A stretch of 64,000 nucleotides of DNA, from the NCBI GenBank assembly GCA_024405735.1, contig JAKSOF010000002.1, positions 97,614 to 161,613 on the forward strand, written 5' to 3'. The notes under the pieces were generated by a model that was not told the origin of the DNA, did no database searches, and saw only the letters and a program-made list of their open reading frames with translations. This DNA comes from Victivallaceae bacterium (lineage in GTDB: Bacteria > Verrucomicrobiota > Lentisphaeria > Victivallales > Victivallaceae). Positions 42,817-50,886 of this stretch are shown in pieces. Each line of letters opens with the position of its first letter. Positions within the stretch are counted from its first letter, which is position 1. Made by a program: the position numbers and the translations under genes.

Positions 42817-43503
42817 TTATTTTTCCGCGGCGTAAAGGATCCCGTACAGCGTGAAATTTTCCGGAGCCGGTTGCGCTCCGGGAAGTTCCGGCAGGAAAAA
42901 GGCGTCGTCGCCTCCCGTGACGACGATATTTTTGACCGGGATCGCGGCAACGGTCTTTGCCAGCAATTCCCGCACCATACCGATGATGCCGCGGTCGATC
43001 CCGAAACGGAGATTGCCGATGGTGTCGTTGCCGAAATTTTCCGGCGCGTCGGGATAAAACGGCAATTCCGGCAGTTGGGCGGTGCCGGTATTCAACGCCT
43101 GCCGCATCAGTTTGCGTCCCGGCGCGATCGCTCCGCTGTAAAAGCGGCGCTGTGCGTCGAGAATTTCAAAGGTGATCGCCGTACCGCAGTCGATGACGAG
43201 TGCCGGAGTTGCAAAAAAACGGGCGAGCGCAAAGGCGTTGGCGACGCGGTCGGCGCCGAGTTTCGCAGAGTCGACGCAACTGAAATCAATGCTTTTATTG
43301 CAGTTGCGCGCGTCGATGAAATGAATGTTTTCCCCGGCGATGCGCGCCGCCGCTTCCGGCACGACCGAGGCGGCGAACGTTTCGCCGCCGCCGATCCATT
43401 GCGCGGTCAATTCCGGTGTCGGGATGGAAACAACACGCTCGAAACGTTGGTTTTGCCAAATTCCGAGCGTGCTGTGCGTATTGCCGATATTGAGCAGATT
43501 CAT
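42817..43503 (-). CDS. coaX: Type III pantothenate kinase
   Basis: CoaX phosphorylates pantothenate in the first step of CoA synthesis. The 228-residue protein has NIGNTHSTLGIW (phosphate loop 1), KLGADRVANAFALA and VIDCGTAITFEIL, with the GAIAPGRKLMRQAL segment typical of CoaX and its Baf homologues. No signs of the unrelated CoaA. It sits between pilC and aroE with spacings of 10 and 1 base, an unusual housekeeping insertion in a pilus operon. Confidence 0.93.
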   Translation of the reverse strand: MNLLNIGNTHSTLGIWQNQRFERVVSIPTPELTAQWIGGGETFAASVVPEAAARIAGENIHFIDARNCNKSIDFSCVDSAKLGADRVANAFALARFFATPALVIDCGTAITFEILDAQRRFYSGAIAPGRKLMRQALNTGTAQLPELPFYPDAPENFGNDTIGNLRFGIDRGIIGMVRELLAKTVAAIPVKNIVVTGGDDAFFLPELPGAQPAPENFTLYGILYAAEK

Positions 43504-43513
43504 CGCCGCTTGT

Positions 43514-44761
43514 TTACGACATTTTTTCGATGATCTTGACCAGCGGCATAAACAAGGCGACGACGATGGTGCCGACGATGCCTGCCAAAGCGACGATCAT
43601 CAACGGCTCGATCAGCGAGGTGAGCGCGCCGACTTTGTTGTCGACTTCGTCCTCGTAGGTGTCGGCGATCTTGGTCAGCATTTCCGGGAGTTTACCGGTT
43701 TCTTCTCCGACTTCGACCATGCTGATGACCATCGCTTCAAAGACCTTGGTCTTGCCGAGCGGATTGGCGATGCCTTCGCCCTCCTTGACGGCGGCGTGGA
43801 CTTTGGTGATCGCCTTGGCGACGACCTCGTTGCCGCTCGTATCCTTGACGATCGCGAGCGCGTTGAGTACCGGAACGCCGGAAGCCATCAGCGTGCCGAG
43901 CGTACGGCTGAAACGCGAAACCGCCGTCTTGGAAATGATGCTGCCGAAAATCGGCATATGGTACTTCAGATAGTCGAGGATATACTTTCCGAAAGGAATT
44001 TTGCCGAAAAGTTTGAAAAAGACGATGATCGACGCGATGGTGATGAGATAGATGTGCCAGCGGCTGATCAAAGTATTGCTGATGTTGATGAAAAATTCGG
44101 TGATCGCCGGAAGCGGTTCCCCCGGCAGCAGATCGGCGAAGATCTTACTGAAATTCGGGACGATGAAAACCATCAAGCCGACAACGGCGGCAAGCGAGAT
44201 CGACAACACGACGATCGGGTAGATCATCGCCGATTTCACCTTGCTGGCGATACGGGCGGCTTTTTCCATAAAGCCCGCCAGACGGTCGAGGATCGTTTCC
44301 ATCGCACCGGATGCTTCTCCGGCGCGGACCATGTTGAGATAGAGTTTGTCAAAGGATTTCGGATGCTGGGAAAGCGCTTCGGCGAAAGTCGCGCCGCCCT
44401 CGACGGCGGCGGCGATCTTGCCGAGGACGCCGCGCACCGACGGGTTGCGCGCCTGACGCTCCAAAGTCCGCAACGCGCGGATGAGCGGCAGTCCGGCATC
44501 GAGCAGGATCGCCAGCTGCCGCGTCAGAATGATCAATTCCTTGTGCGGGATGATGAGCGGCCCGAAAGAAATATTCAGACTTCCGCCCGATGATTTCGCC
44601 TTTTTGGGCGCCGGCTTGCTGGTGACCGCCGGTTTGATCGACGTGGGAAAAAGCCCCTTCTTTTTCAATTCCTGAAGCGCGACTTCTTCGCTGGGCGCCT
44701 TGATGGTGCTCTTTTTTTCGCGCCCCTTGCTGTCCATGGCAACGTAATCATATTGTGGCAT
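43514..44761 (-). CDS. pilC: Type IV pilus / type II secretion inner membrane platform protein (PilC/GspF)
   Basis: The 415-residue platform protein starts MPQYDYVAMDSKGREKKSTI, has two T2SSF domains (roughly residues 80-205 and 280-400) and three membrane helices. The repeated pieces FSRTLGTLMASGVPVLNALA and LTRQLAILLDAGLPLIRALR mark the two domains, and the C-terminal IVGTIVVALFMPLVKIIEKM is the last helix. A coding start with AGGAG precedes. It would work with either of the two ATPases just upstream. Confidence 0.93.
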   Translation of the reverse strand: MPQYDYVAMDSKGREKKSTIKAPSEEVALQELKKKGLFPTSIKPAVTSKPAPKKAKSSGGSLNISFGPLIIPHKELIILTRQLAILLDAGLPLIRALRTLERQARNPSVRGVLGKIAAAVEGGATFAEALSQHPKSFDKLYLNMVRAGEASGAMETILDRLAGFMEKAARIASKVKSAMIYPIVVLSISLAAVVGLMVFIVPNFSKIFADLLPGEPLPAITEFFINISNTLISRWHIYLITIASIIVFFKLFGKIPFGKYILDYLKYHMPIFGSIISKTAVSRFSRTLGTLMASGVPVLNALAIVKDTSGNEVVAKAITKVHAAVKEGEGIANPLGKTKVFEAMVISMVEVGEETGKLPEMLTKIADTYEDEVDNKVGALTSLIEPLMIVALAGIVGTIVVALFMPLVKIIEKMS

Positions 44762-44795
44762 TGACGGAAACTCCTTTTGTTACCGTTGAATGGTT

Positions 44796-46484
44796 TTATG
44801 TATAACGCACGACTTCGTCGACGCTGGTTTCCCCGTTGAAGATCGCCTGAAGTCCGTCTTCGCGCAACGGCCGCATCCCGAGCGCGATCGCGCGGTCGCG
44901 CAGAATGTTGGTCGGCACGTTGTTGGAGATCATTTCGCGCAGATCCTGATTGATGACCATCAATTCGGTCAGCGCTTTGCGTCCCTTGTACCCGGTGTTG
45001 TTGCACTTGGGACAGCCCTTGCCGTAGCAGAACTGGATCCCTTCGACCTGTCCGCGCTCCAATCCGAGGCGGTCGAGGTCGTTGTCGTTGGGTTCGTAGA
45101 ATTCGATGCAGTTTTTGCAGACGCGGCGGATCAGCCGCTGACCGAGTACGCCGACGAGCGACGAAGCGATCAGAAACGGCTCGACGCCCATATCGATGAG
45201 ACGCGTGACCGTACTGGCGGCGTCGTTGGTGTGCAACGTGCTGAAAACGAAGTGACCGGTGAGCGATGCTTCGATCGCGATCTGCGCCGTTTCAAAGTCG
45301 CGGATCTCGCCGACGAGAATGCGGTCGGGGTCCTGACGCAAAAAGGCGCGCAACGCTTTTTGAAAGGTCATGCCGACGGCGTCGTTGATCGGGCACTGGA
45401 TGATGCCCTCGATGTCGTATTCGACCGGGTCTTCGGCGGTGAGAAGTTTATCCTCGACCCGGTTGATCTCGCCGAGCGCCGAGTAGAGCGTCGTCGTCTT
45501 GCCGGAACCGGTCGGCCCGGTGACGAGGAGGATCCCCGTCGGCATACTGATGAGTTCGCGCAGTTGAGCCAGCACATCGGTACCGATGCCGAGCGAATCC
45601 AGTTGCAGATTGACGACGGTGCGGTCAAGGACGCGGAGCACGACGGATTCGCCGTGTGTCGTCGGCAGACAGGATACACGCAAGTCGATTTGCCTGCCGT
45701 TGAGTTTCAACTGGATGCGCCCGTCCTGCGGACGCCGCCTTTCGGAAATGTTCAAGCCGGAAATGATCTTGATGCGGCTGATGACGGGCAACGCCAGTCC
45801 GCGCGGCGGCGGCGGCATTTCAAACAGCGCGCCGTCGACCCGGTAACGGATGCGGAAGTTTCTTTCAAAAGGTTCAAAGTGGATGTCCGACGCCTTGTCG
45901 CGGATCGCCTGCCGCAAGACGACGTCGACGAATTTGATGATCGGCGCCTCGTTGGCGGCTTCTTCGCTCGCCGCTTCATCGACGGAATATTCCTTGGTGC
46001 CGATCTCGGCGACGATGTCGGCGACGGAATCGACTTTTTCCGGATAGTAGCGGTCGAGTTCCTTGTCGAAGGCTTCGGGGTCGCAGACGACGGGGAGGAT
46101 GTCTCCGCCGAGGACAAAGCGCATTTTTTCGACCAGCTGGTAATTGAGCGGTTCGCGCATCGCGACGTGGAGCGTGCCGACTTCCTCCTGCAACGGGATG
46201 GCACGGTTGGCGCGGGCGAATTCGTTTTCAAACCGCCCGATCGTTTCCTGCGGGACGTCGTTGTCGGTGGGGTTCCAGACGTAACTGCCGAGGCTCTCCG
46301 CCATCATTTCGAGCATTTCCTTGCGGGTGAAAAGACCGAAATTTTCGATGATCTGCATCGCGTCCTTGCCGCTGGCTTCGCATTCTTCGGCGACTTCTTT
46401 CAAATGACCGGCAAGCTCGTGGTCGGAGGCGCCGCGTTCGCTTTTCAAGAGGTCGATCAGAGCGGAACTTTCAATGTCAAGCAT
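44796..46484 (-). CDS. GspE/PilB-type secretion ATPase, second of a tandem pair
   Basis: This is the cytoplasmic hexameric ATPase driving pilus or pseudopilus assembly, 562 residues. The N-terminal T2SSE_N domain covers about residues 50-150. The core has RYRVDGALFEM, Walker A TGPTGSGKTTTLYSALG, the Asp box ILVGEIRDFETAQIA, the His box GHFVFSTLHTNDAASTV and a zinc-binding CKNC with CYGKGCPKCNNTGYKG. All catalytic elements look intact. The start at 46484 has AGGAGGT. It is 14 bases after the gene at 46498 and 35 before pilC. I cannot tell which of the pair is PilB and which may be GspE-like. Confidence 0.9.
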   Translation of the reverse strand: MLDIESSALIDLLKSERGASDHELAGHLKEVAEECEASGKDAMQIIENFGLFTRKEMLEMMAESLGSYVWNPTDNDVPQETIGRFENEFARANRAIPLQEEVGTLHVAMREPLNYQLVEKMRFVLGGDILPVVCDPEAFDKELDRYYPEKVDSVADIVAEIGTKEYSVDEAASEEAANEAPIIKFVDVVLRQAIRDKASDIHFEPFERNFRIRYRVDGALFEMPPPPRGLALPVISRIKIISGLNISERRRPQDGRIQLKLNGRQIDLRVSCLPTTHGESVVLRVLDRTVVNLQLDSLGIGTDVLAQLRELISMPTGILLVTGPTGSGKTTTLYSALGEINRVEDKLLTAEDPVEYDIEGIIQCPINDAVGMTFQKALRAFLRQDPDRILVGEIRDFETAQIAIEASLTGHFVFSTLHTNDAASTVTRLIDMGVEPFLIASSLVGVLGQRLIRRVCKNCIEFYEPNDNDLDRLGLERGQVEGIQFCYGKGCPKCNNTGYKGRKALTELMVINQDLREMISNNVPTNILRDRAIALGMRPLREDGLQAIFNGETSVDEVVRYT

Positions 46485-46497
46485 ATTGCGTTACCTC

Positions 46498-48213
46498 CTA
46501 ACATTCATCGCGCAACGTGACGAAAATGACGTCTTCGAGCGTGGCGATCCCGGCTTCCGCCTTGCGGAGCGCGTCGTCGCGGAGCGACCGCATCCCGTTG
46601 CGCCGCGCGTATTCGCGGATGCGTCCGCTCGTTTCGTTGGCGAAAATAAGTTTTCCGATATCTTCCGTGATGACGAAAATTTCGTAGATGCCGATCCGTC
46701 CCTTGTAGCCGGTGAAGCCGCATTCGCGGCATCCCTTGCCTTTGTAGAACTGACGGCTGGCGAGGTATTCGTCGCTCAAGCCGAGCATCCGCTGCTCGAC
46801 CTTGGTCGGTGTGTAGGGCGCCTTGCAGTGGGGGCAGATGCGGCGGAGCAACCGCTGCGCCATGACCGCCCGGAGCGAAGTCGCCACCAGAAACGGTTTC
46901 ACCCCCATATCGATGAGACGCGTGATCGCACCCGGCGCGTCGTTGGTGTGCAACGTGCTGAAAACCAGGTGACCGGTCAGCGACGCATTGATCGCGATCT
47001 CCGCCGTTTCCAGGTCGCGGATCTCACCGATCATGATGATGTTGGGCGCCTGACGGAGCATGGACCGCAGTGCGGCGGCGAAGGTCATGTCGACGTAGCG
47101 GTCGACCTGTACCTGATTGATACCGGGCAGCTGATATTCGACCGGGTCTTCGACGGTGATGAGTTTGCGCGCCGGAGTGTTGATCGTATTCAAAAAGGCG
47201 TAAAGCGACGTCGTTTTGCCGGAACCGGTCGGTCCGGTGACGAGGAAAATGCCGTCCGGATAGTTGATGATCTTGTTGACGAGGTCGAGGTCGTCGGCGT
47301 AGAAACCGAGTTTCGGGATGTCGAGCTGGATGCTCGATTTATCCAGAATACGCATGACGATACTTTCGCCGAAAATCGTCGGGATCGACGATACACGCAA
47401 GTCGATGTCCTTGTCGCCGACGGAGAGCTGGATGCGCCCGTCCTGCGGGATGCGCTTTTCGGTGATGTCCAGATGCGCCATGATTTTGACGCGGGAGGTG
47501 AAGTTCGCCTGCAGATATTTCGGCGGACCGGGGATCTCGCGGAGCGCGCCGTCGATGCGGTAGCGCACGCGATAGCGTTTTTCCATCGGCTCGAGGTGAA
47601 TATCGGATGCGCGCATTTTGTAGGCGTCGAGGATGAGTTTGGTGACCAACCGGATGATCGGCGCCGCATCGTCGCCTTCGGCGGCCGCCACATTGGCCTG
47701 ATCGTCGAGGATCTCCAACTCGTCCTCGTCCTGCTTGACCGCCTTGCGGGTGGCGTTTTCCTCCTCTTCGACGAAGTAGCGGTCGATAAGACGCTTGATC
47801 TGTTTCTGCGGAGCGACGACCTCCTCGACTTCGCCGCCGTAGATGTAGCGGATCGTGTCGAGCGTTTCCATGTCGGTCGGGTCGCTCATCGCGATGATCA
47901 GAATGTCATCGTGAAGCATCACCGGCACCACGTTGTAGTGGCGCACGACTTCAGTTGAGAGTTTGGAACGCACTTCGAGCGGGATCTCGTATCCTTCGAG
48001 ATCCATCAGCTCGACCCCGTACTGCTGGGCGAGCATCGTAAGCAGATCGATTTCGCTGAGGAGATTGTTTTTGATCAGCAGATCGACCGGGCTTACCGGG
48101 GTGCCTTGCTCCTCGGAATCCAGCGCCGCCTGCTTGGCGGCGAGGATGTCTTCGGAAGAGACCATCCCGTTCTCCTTGAGCAGCATCAGAACGTAATCGG
48201 TATCCTGTGCCAA
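46498..48213 (-). CDS. GspE/PilB-type secretion ATPase, first of a tandem pair
   Basis: This 571-residue protein is the same architecture as the next gene. It has a longer N-terminal MshEN-like region, Walker A TGPTGSGKTTSLYAFLN, Asp box IMIGEIRDLETAEIA, His box GHLVFSTLHTNDAPGAI and zinc-site motifs CPHCKAPY and CRECGFTGYKG. The start is a TTG at 48213 preceded by AAGGTGA. It heads the minus-strand run pilB-pilB-pilC-coaX-aroE-pilD, with a promoter 43 bases upstream. PilT is not the likely assignment for either copy because both have the N-terminal T2SSE-type domain. Confidence 0.9.
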   Translation of the reverse strand: MAQDTDYVLMLLKENGMVSSEDILAAKQAALDSEEQGTPVSPVDLLIKNNLLSEIDLLTMLAQQYGVELMDLEGYEIPLEVRSKLSTEVVRHYNVVPVMLHDDILIIAMSDPTDMETLDTIRYIYGGEVEEVVAPQKQIKRLIDRYFVEEEENATRKAVKQDEDELEILDDQANVAAAEGDDAAPIIRLVTKLILDAYKMRASDIHLEPMEKRYRVRYRIDGALREIPGPPKYLQANFTSRVKIMAHLDITEKRIPQDGRIQLSVGDKDIDLRVSSIPTIFGESIVMRILDKSSIQLDIPKLGFYADDLDLVNKIINYPDGIFLVTGPTGSGKTTSLYAFLNTINTPARKLITVEDPVEYQLPGINQVQVDRYVDMTFAAALRSMLRQAPNIIMIGEIRDLETAEIAINASLTGHLVFSTLHTNDAPGAITRLIDMGVKPFLVATSLRAVMAQRLLRRICPHCKAPYTPTKVEQRMLGLSDEYLASRQFYKGKGCRECGFTGYKGRIGIYEIFVITEDIGKLIFANETSGRIREYARRNGMRSLRDDALRKAEAGIATLEDVIFVTLRDEC

Positions 48214-48255
48214 AATATCACCTTGTTTTCGGGTTGAAAATGAAGCTTGTCAATG

Positions 48256-48284
48256 AAAATACAGCTTCGCGCGCGAAAAGTCAA
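48256..48284 (-). promoter_or_regulatory. Promoter for the pilB operon
   Basis: On the minus strand TTGACT (48284-48279) and TATTTT (48261-48256), 17 bp apart. The spacer contains the palindrome TTCGCGCGCGAA, a possible operator. Confidence 0.65.
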
Positions 48285-48333
48285 GCTGTTTGTCGGAAAA
48301 ATCAACTCTTTTTCCGCATCGGGCATTGCCGAA

Positions 48334-48362
48334 TTGAAAAGTCCGTGTTGTTGATGTATTTT
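48334..48362 (+). promoter_or_regulatory. Promoter for the class II aldolase gene
   Basis: TTGAAA at 48334-48339 and TATTTT at 48357-48362, 17 bp apart; leader about 45 bases with AAGGAAGTG before the ATG. Confidence 0.7.
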
Positions 48363-48413
48363 ATAAAAGATAGGAAACAGTACCGTCAACCCATCAACAA
48401 AAAGGAAGTGATT

Positions 48414-49688
48414 ATGGCGATCGAATACATTCATCCGAGCAAACTTCTCGTCGACGCATTGCAGAGAGTCTACGATTACGGGATGACCACGACCAGCGGC
48501 GGCAACATCTCGATCAAGGACGAAGAGGGCAACATCTGGATCACCCCGAGCGGCATCGACAAGGGGACGCTCACCCCGGCGGATATTATGAAAGTCACGC
48601 CATCCGGCGAAAAGATCGGCTGCCACACCCCCAGTTGCGAATTGCCTTTCCACAGCGAAGTCTATCGCCGCCGTCCCGATGTCAACGTCGTTTTGCACGC
48701 GCACTCACCCTCGCTGGTCGCATTCAGCCTCGTCGGCAAAAGCCCCGACGCCGCGTGGGTGCCCGGTGCGGAAAAGATCTGCGGCAAAATCGTTTTTTCG
48801 CGGTATGACATTCCCGGAAGCATTTCGCTCGGGAAAATCATTTCCGAAGAATTCGCCAAGGGCGCCGACTGCGTGATGATGGAAAATCACGGCGCGGTCG
48901 TTTGCGGCAAGACGATCGACGAGGCTTTCGCCCGTTTTGAAACGCTCGATTTCCTCGCCCGGATGCAGATCCAGGCATCGGGATTGACCAATCCGCCCGT
49001 GTTGCCGCAAGCAAAATGCTGTGACATCAAGTGGGAAACCTTTGTCCCCGCTTCCGCTTCTCCCGCCGAATGCGCGTTGCGCGACAGCATCGTCAAATTC
49101 GCCGCGCGGCTTTACCGTCAGCGTCTGGTCTATACGGGAAGTCTCACGCTTTCCGCCCAGATCTCCGGAGACGATTTCCTCGTGACGCCCAAGGGCTTTG
49201 ATCCGCTCAAACTTGCCGTCGCCGACAGCGTCCGTATCCAGAACGGCCGTTGCGAAGAGGGCAAAACGCCCGCTTGTTTCGCCAAAGTCTGCCGCGAAAT
49301 CTACCGCCGTTGCGACTGGGCGCACGCTCTCATCGCGACCAAGTCGCCCAATCTGATGGCATTCGCCTGTACCGCTTCCGAGCTGGACAGCCGGATGATC
49401 CCAGAGAGCTACATCCAGTTGCGCGATATGCCGGTCGTGAAATACGCGGACTTTGCCGCCGACTGGATGAAAGCGGTCGAAAAACTGACCCCGGCGACCC
49501 CCGTCGTCATCATCGAAAACGTCGGCGTGGTCGCCGTCGGCAAGAATCTGACGCAGGCTTTCGACCGTCTGGAAGTTTCCGATTTCACCGCCAACTGCAT
49601 TTTGCTGGCGCGCCGTCTCGGCACGGTCAAACCGATCAATCAGGCACAGGTGGACGAGATCATCGACACTTTCAAATTGCCCCGTTAA
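48414..49688 (+). CDS. Two-domain class II aldolase/adducin-like protein
   Basis: The 424-residue protein consists of two class II aldolase/adducin-type domains in tandem (about residues 1-200 and 215-415). The first has TTTSGGNISIKDEEGNIWIT and the zinc ligands in LHAHSPS (His95, His97) and MENHGAVVCG (His159), as in fuculose- or ribulose-phosphate aldolases. The second is degenerate: the HxH becomes WAHALIATKSP (His304 only) and ENHG becomes ENVGVVAVG (Val370), so it probably lacks a metal site. The start at 48414 is preceded by AAGGAAG. It has its own promoter and is followed by an unrelated RNA methyltransferase. The substrate is unknown; a sugar-phosphate or sugar-acid lyase role is family-based inference. 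Confidence 0.85.
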   Translation: MAIEYIHPSKLLVDALQRVYDYGMTTTSGGNISIKDEEGNIWITPSGIDKGTLTPADIMKVTPSGEKIGCHTPSCELPFHSEVYRRRPDVNVVLHAHSPSLVAFSLVGKSPDAAWVPGAEKICGKIVFSRYDIPGSISLGKIISEEFAKGADCVMMENHGAVVCGKTIDEAFARFETLDFLARMQIQASGLTNPPVLPQAKCCDIKWETFVPASASPAECALRDSIVKFAARLYRQRLVYTGSLTLSAQISGDDFLVTPKGFDPLKLAVADSVRIQNGRCEEGKTPACFAKVCREIYRRCDWAHALIATKSPNLMAFACTASELDSRMIPESYIQLRDMPVVKYADFAADWMKAVEKLTPATPVVIIENVGVVAVGKNLTQAFDRLEVSDFTANCILLARRLGTVKPINQAQVDEIIDTFKLPR

Positions 49689-49707
49689 TTTGGGGAAATC
49701 CCCGGTT

Positions 49708-50886
49708 TTGAAACGCGAAAAAATCACGATCCGCGACTTCGCTTTCGGCGGAGAAGCCGTCGGCAATCTCGCCGACGGCAGGGTCGCTTTTGTCCGCGGT
49801 GCGATCCCGGGGGAAACCGTCGAAATCGAAATCACCGCCGGGCATAAAAAATATGTGCGCGGCAAGTTGACCGAAATCGTTTCCGCTTCGGCGGAACGCA
49901 TCGGCTCCGACTGTCCCTGTTTCGCCGATTGCCCGGGTTGTGCCTACCGCCATGTCCCTTACGGTGTGGAACTTGCGGCGAAAAACCGTCAGCTCGCTTC
50001 GTTTCTCAACCGCAACCGCGACGAAAAATGCGAAATCTTGCCGCCCGTCGGCGCGGCGTCGCGCAATCATTGGCGCAACCGCTTGCGGCTCCACAGCGAC
50101 GGCGGCGGCAAATTCGGCTACCGCGCGATGGACAATACAACGCTGCTTGAGATCGGCCATTGTCCGCTTGCGACCAAAAATCTCAATGAAAGGATCGCCC
50201 GGCTCACGCTTCCCGACGGATTTCGCGGCACTTTTGCGCTCGATGATTGCGCCGAACGCGGCGCGGTCTGCGATTTCGACAATGAACTTCCGGAAACGCT
50301 GACGGGGAAACTCGGCGATTTCGGCACTTTTTGCTACCGCCGCGGCGGTTTTTTTCAAACCAACGAGGCGATCGCATCGGAACTTGCACGCCGCGTGATC
50401 GAAGAAGTGAAAATTTTTGCTCCTGATTTTCTGCTGGAACTTTTTTGCGGCGTCGGCGTTTTTTCGATCCTGGCGGCGCGCGCATTGCCCGCCTTGCGGA
50501 GCGTCGGCGTCGAATTTGACCGCCACGCCGTCCGGTATGCCGTGCGCAATGCGAAAAATTTCCGCGTCGCGGAACGCTGTGCCTTTTTTGCCGGAGATGC
50601 CGCCGATGCGCCGCAACGCTACGCCTCTTTCGGCAAACGGCTGAAAACGCTCGTCATCGTCGATCCGCCGCGGACGGGACTGGGCAGGAAACTGACGCAG
50701 AGTCTGCTTCAAAGCGCGCCGGGCGCGATCCTTTATGTTTCCTGCGGCGCGGATACGCTCCGCCGCGATCTCGATGAACTTGCGCCGGGATTTGTCGCAG
50801 TGCACAGCACGTTGCTGGATATGTTTCCCGGCACCGCGCATTTTGAATCGCTCACGTTGTTGAAAAAAAGAGATACGGCCCAATGA
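49708..50886 (+). CDS. RNA (uracil-5-)-methyltransferase, TrmA/RlmC/RlmD family
   Basis: This is an S-adenosylmethionine-dependent m5U methyltransferase of 23S rRNA or tRNA, about 392 residues. The N-terminal TRAM domain begins ITIRDFAFGGEAVGNLADGR, and a four-Cys cluster CPCFADCPGC is the iron-sulfur site. The catalytic part has FFQTNEAIASELA, LELFCGVGVFS, the DPPRTGLG motif and YVSCGADTLRRDL with the nucleophilic Cys. The start is uncertain: TTG at 49708 has GGGGAAA upstream, and TTG at 49690 is the alternative. RlmD-like and TrmA-like members cannot be separated here. The stop overlaps the next start by 4 bases. Confidence 0.88.
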   Translation: MKREKITIRDFAFGGEAVGNLADGRVAFVRGAIPGETVEIEITAGHKKYVRGKLTEIVSASAERIGSDCPCFADCPGCAYRHVPYGVELAAKNRQLASFLNRNRDEKCEILPPVGAASRNHWRNRLRLHSDGGGKFGYRAMDNTTLLEIGHCPLATKNLNERIARLTLPDGFRGTFALDDCAERGAVCDFDNELPETLTGKLGDFGTFCYRRGGFFQTNEAIASELARRVIEEVKIFAPDFLLELFCGVGVFSILAARALPALRSVGVEFDRHAVRYAVRNAKNFRVAERCAFFAGDAADAPQRYASFGKRLKTLVIVDPPRTGLGRKLTQSLLQSAPGAILYVSCGADTLRRDLDELAPGFVAVHSTLLDMFPGTAHFESLTLLKKRDTAQ

